DNA of 7,272 bases from an uncultured Oscillospiraceae bacterium (lineage in GTDB: Bacteria; Bacillota; Clostridia; Oscillospirales; Oscillospiraceae): NCBI GenBank assembly GCA_934567115.1, contig CAKTJA010000066.1:1-7272 (forward strand). The letters run 5' to 3'. Below, piece by piece: positions 5,069 through 7,272 of this stretch (positions are counted from its first letter, which is position 1; the number at the start of each line of letters is the position of its first letter). The notes under the pieces are model-generated. The model was not told the origin of the DNA. It did no database searches and saw nothing but the letters and a program-made list of their open reading frames with translations. A program made the translations under genes and the position numbers.

Positions 5069-5536
5069 ATGCCAAAAAACACGGACCGTCATAAAAAATG
5101 CTGCATTTCCTACCGCTGCTCCGAGGAGACGGACCAGCGTTTGAGCGACCTTGCGCAGCGAAAGCAGTGCTCCAAGGTCGAGATCGTGCGCGAGCTGGTC
5201 GAGGCGGGTCTGATCGCGACAAACGCCGACGGAGACAAGTCGCATTTGAACGCGGTCGTGCGGGACATGCTCGCCGACGTGCTCTCGCCCTGCGTGGAGC
5301 GTCTGGCGGCGATCGGCGCGAAGGCGGCGCAGATCTCGAGCGCGGCCTTCTTCATGTCCGTCTGGACCGCGACGCGCGAGGTCGGAGACGCGGAGCGCGC
5401 GGAGATCCGCGAGGCCGCCGCTCAGGCGCGGCAGCTCGGGGTGCGCTACCTTCGGCTCAGCCGGGACGGGGACCTTGACGCGTTCCTCCGGGAGAGCGTG
5501 GGGCAGATGCTTGACGGCGAGGAGCAGGTGCAATGA
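5069..5536 (+). CDS. Ribbon-helix-helix relaxosome accessory protein, MobC-like (155 aa)
   Basis: The N-terminal region reads as a ribbon-helix-helix DNA-binding domain: strand CISYRCS (about 12-18), helix EETDQRLSDLAQRKQ (19-33), helix SKVEIVRELVEAGL (35-48). The rest is mainly helical, with a charged segment REVGDAERAEIREAAAQARQ, and may mediate dimer or relaxase contacts. Start ATG 5069 has GGAGGG (5055-5060) 8 bases upstream; an in-frame TTG at 5063 is less well placed. Its stop overlaps the relaxase start as ATGA (5533-5536), which indicates translational coupling. Proteins of this type bind near the nic site and help the relaxase open the DNA; they often repress their own operon. Fold call is good; MobC-like is by context, since overall similarity to named MobC proteins was not tested. 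Confidence 0.75.
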   Translation: MPKNTDRHKKCCISYRCSEETDQRLSDLAQRKQCSKVEIVRELVEAGLIATNADGDKSHLNAVVRDMLADVLSPCVERLAAIGAKAAQISSAAFFMSVWTATREVGDAERAEIREAAAQARQLGVRYLRLSRDGDLDAFLRESVGQMLDGEEQVQ

Positions 5537-7068
5537 GCGCCGGGAAAGAAGAGCGGGTCGTCTTCAAGCAGGACTATAAGTCCCGCAATCTCAAATCGAC
5601 GAAGGTGCTGAACCAGAAGCACCTCGTCTACATCGCGACGCGGCCCGGCGTGATGCCGAATCCGGGCAGCAGCTTCGGTCTGTGGGGCCGACTGGACGGC
5701 ATGGAGAAGATCGCCGACATCGCCGATCTGCGCACGGCGTATCGCGAGGTCGGAGACGCCTCCCGGAGCTGCACCGTCTACCGCGCGATCCTCTCGGTCA
5801 ACGAGGAGACGGCGAAGGAGTACGGCCTCTACGAGCGCTGCGAGTGGGAGCGCATCCTCCGTACGCGCATGTCCGTGCTCCGCCGGGAGATGAACATCAA
5901 GCCGGAGAATTTCCGCTGGGTCGCGTCGATGCACTACAAGAAAACACATCCGCATGTCCATATCATGTACTGGGACGCGGGGACGGAGCCGAAGGCCGAG
6001 CACATTCGGCGCGAGCGATTTAAGGAGCTTTCCGAAAACATCCGCTTCACCTTCACCGGCGCGATCGTCAACTCGGATGGGCTGGGCGCGCTGCATGACA
6101 GGTCGGACAACGCGGTGCGCGAGGCGCGGCTGGGGCTGGAGGCCATGCTTCGGGAGGCGCACGTTGCGGACGCGCTCGATCTGGACCGTGTGGGGCGGGC
6201 GCAGCTCGACAGCCTCGGCCGCCAGCTGCTGGACCTCGCCGCAAGGCTTCCGCGAAAGGGCAGCCTGAAATACGATTTCCTGCCGAAGGACTACCGTGCG
6301 GCGCTGGACGCGTACATTGAGAGCGTCATCAAAGAGGTCGGGGAATTCTCCCGCCTATACGAAAGCTACATGTCGCTGAACGCGGAGATCGGGAAGCTGT
6401 ACGGCAATTCGGACGCGCTGGCGGAATCGTACCGCGAGACCGCGCGGCGCGCGTTCTTCAAGGCGGCGGGCAATGAGACGATGAAGCATCTGAAGACCGT
6501 GGCGGCGGAGCTGCGGGAGCGGAACATACCGGAGAGCGGCGAAGCGCTCTTCGCCGTGGCGCGGACGCGGGCACGCGAGCTGCTGCGCGCCGATCCCGCG
6601 TATGCGGAGCTGCTGCGCGAGATGCCGGTATTCCGCACGCCCACGGGCGTGATCCTGGCGGACGACGAGCTGCGCGAGAGGATCTTCAAGCTGGGCGGGA
6701 GCCTGGCGGAGGATCTTCGCATCCGCACGTGGGCGGACGGGCTTCTTGCGGAGCGGGCAAAGGGTCTGGTGCAGACGAAGGAATACGCGCACGAGGCCGC
6801 GCGGGAGATGGAGAAGGAGCTTCGGCGCGTCATGTGTGCCGTCGTCACGGAGTGCGCGCGGGAGGATCTCAGCTATGACGCGCAGCAGCGCGTGGATACG
6901 GCCGCGTCCGGTCTGCTGCAGCTGTTCCGCTGTCTGTCGCAGGAGCGGGACCGGCAGGACGCGCAGCACCGGCTGAGGCTGTCGCGCGGCGCGGAGCTTT
7001 CCGAGGCGGCGCGGCACGACCTGTTTCAGCAGCGCCGCCAGCGCGGCAGCTGGGAACCGGAACTGTAA
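5533..7068 (+). CDS. MOBP-type relaxase, probably MobP3-like (511 aa)
   Basis: The N-terminal domain carries relaxase motifs. KHLVYIATRPGVMPNPG (from K29) holds Y33, the most likely nicking tyrosine; Y15 is an alternative. The histidine motif is HPHVHI (H139, H141, H143), preceded by WVASMHYKK with H134, which would bind the catalytic metal. VYRAILSVNEETAKEYGL lies between them. The sequence YIATRPGV with a following GLWGRL resembles Bacillota MobP3 relaxases. From about residue 200 to the end it is a long, charged, mostly helical region without a recognisable helicase or primase domain. The reaction would be site-specific nicking at oriT with covalent attachment to the 5' end, then transfer to the recipient through a type IV secretion system. 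It overlaps the RHH gene by ATGA, and its ribosome site is within that gene (GGCGAGGAG, near 5516-5524). All key residues are present, so it looks functional. Subfamily name is from memory of motifs. Confidence 0.85.
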   Translation: MSAGKEERVVFKQDYKSRNLKSTKVLNQKHLVYIATRPGVMPNPGSSFGLWGRLDGMEKIADIADLRTAYREVGDASRSCTVYRAILSVNEETAKEYGLYERCEWERILRTRMSVLRREMNIKPENFRWVASMHYKKTHPHVHIMYWDAGTEPKAEHIRRERFKELSENIRFTFTGAIVNSDGLGALHDRSDNAVREARLGLEAMLREAHVADALDLDRVGRAQLDSLGRQLLDLAARLPRKGSLKYDFLPKDYRAALDAYIESVIKEVGEFSRLYESYMSLNAEIGKLYGNSDALAESYRETARRAFFKAAGNETMKHLKTVAAELRERNIPESGEALFAVARTRARELLRADPAYAELLREMPVFRTPTGVILADDELRERIFKLGGSLAEDLRIRTWADGLLAERAKGLVQTKEYAHEAAREMEKELRRVMCAVVTECAREDLSYDAQQRVDTAASGLLQLFRCLSQERDRQDAQHRLRLSRGAELSEAARHDLFQQRRQRGSWEPEL

Positions 7069-7078
7069 GGAGGGGCGG

Positions 7079-7099
7079 ATGGATAAAGAGAGGATATAG
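7079..7099 (+). pseudogene. Six-codon reading frame after the relaxase gene, possible gene remnant
   Basis: AAGGAGGGG (7067-7075) directly follows the relaxase stop and precedes ATG 7079 by 3 bases. The frame reads MDKERI and stops at TAG 7097-7099, exactly where composition falls to about 30% GC. A strong ribosome site serving only six codons suggests the start of the next gene of the cassette, cut off by an insertion or rearrangement. It could also be a chance ATG after a chance purine run. Confidence 0.35.
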
Positions 7100-7115
7100 G
7101 TGCTTGCTTTATTTT

Positions 7116-7135
7116 CCAATTTGATTTAAAATTGG
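7116..7135. promoter_or_regulatory. Operator-like inverted repeat next to the right-end promoter
   Basis: CCAATTT (7116-7122) and AAATTGG (7129-7135) are exact reverse complements 6 bases apart. The repeat covers the -35 region of the promoter with -10 at 7139, a typical place for a repressor. The regulator is not visible here. Confidence 0.5.
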
Positions 7136-7138
7136 CAG

Positions 7139-7144
7139 TATAAT
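7139..7144 (+). promoter_or_regulatory. Promoter -10 box of the right-end gene
   Basis: A perfect TATAAT, 55 bases before ATG 7200. The hexamer 17 bases upstream (CCAATT, 7116-7121) is not a good -35, so an activator may be needed or the site may be weak. The neighbourhood is AT-rich, which raises the chance of a random match. Confidence 0.5.
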
Positions 7145-7199
7145 TTAGCATTTTTACAAAGATTTGCAAAAGGCGGTTACACTGAGGAGAATATCATTT

Positions 7200-7272
7200 A
7201 TGGTAGAAAATATACTTGCAATTTTAGCACTTTTTGTATCCATCTTTTCGCTATTTCAAGTAAAAAGAAGGC
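7200..7272 (+). CDS. N-terminus of an unknown gene starting with a membrane segment (partial)
   Basis: ATG 7200 follows GAGGAGA (7184-7190) with 9 bases spacing. The 24 residues visible begin MVENILAILALFVSIFSLF, then QVKRR, i.e. an N-terminal hydrophobic helix followed by positive charges, as in proteins with one membrane anchor and a cytoplasmic body. Low GC and AT-ending codons (TTA, CTT, ATA, GTA) differ from every other gene in the window, which suggests separate acquisition. The function cannot be judged from this fragment. Confidence 0.6.
   Translation, partial: MVENILAILALFVSIFSLFQVKRR

Larger units (their letters stand above)
7100..7199. other. AT-rich upstream region of the right-end gene
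   Basis: A non-coding stretch with low GC (about 29% in 7101-7180, counted by hand) against the GC-rich genes on its left. It carries an operator-like repeat and a perfect -10 box, listed separately. No terminator for the relaxase operon was found in it. Confidence 0.6.

Noticed and set aside
7116..7135. Terminator of the relaxase operon
   Set aside because: The stem has only two G-C pairs per arm and no T-run follows; its place next to TATAAT fits an operator better.
7100..7272. Group II intron or IS end at the composition junction
   Set aside because: No GUGYG-type intron start, no terminal inverted repeat and no flanking duplication could be seen with only the left edge present.
1..7272. 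CRISPR array, tRNA or rRNA
   Set aside because: No regularly spaced direct repeats and no tRNA- or rRNA-like sequence was seen on either strand.

Overview
The window looks like part of the maintenance and mobilisation module of an integrative conjugative element or plasmid from a high-GC, gut-type Clostridia (Oscillospiraceae-like is the best guess). This rests on three things: the GC-rich codon use, the strong AAGGAGG-type ribosome sites, and a gene set typical of Bacillota conjugative elements (ParB-like proteins, ArdC, a DUF3991/Toprim protein, a small ribbon-helix-helix protein and a MOBP-type relaxase). Host and element type are inferred; no integrase, replication initiator or T4SS gene lies in the window.

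Layout, all on the + strand. (1) 1-381: the 3' end of a ParB-like gene. 396-599: a small unknown gene. 608-1588: a complete second ParB-like gene, with a perfect 13-bp inverted repeat inside it. (2) 1595-2113: an unknown membrane protein with a C-terminal leucine-zipper-like coiled coil, followed by a terminator-like hairpin. (3) 2156-2341: a small, very acidic protein overlapping an ArdC-type antirestriction protein (2325-3446), then a DUF3991/Toprim protein starting at TTG (3463-4626). (4) 4627-5068: a 442-base non-coding region with at least six consecutive hairpins, then an AT-richer part with a further hairpin and an operator-like repeat. It is the best candidate for the transfer origin or a replication origin. 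(5) 5069-5536: a ribbon-helix-helix accessory protein, overlapping by ATGA the relaxase gene (5533-7068). (6) From about 7097 composition drops to roughly 30% GC. A six-codon reading frame with a good ribosome site ends there, and a new gene with a perfect TATAAT and an operator-like inverted repeat starts at 7200 and leaves the window.

Likely joint function: the ParB-like proteins act in partition or regulation of the element. ArdC, and perhaps the acidic protein, protect incoming single-stranded or unmodified DNA. The Toprim protein would act in DNA processing or priming after transfer. The RHH protein and relaxase would form the relaxosome on the upstream intergenic region. The AT-rich segment at the right end looks like separately acquired cargo.

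The most interesting points are the hairpin array, the intragenic palindrome in parB with atypical codons around it, the acidic protein next to ArdC, and the composition junction after the relaxase gene. All product names come from motif recognition by eye; no database search was run.
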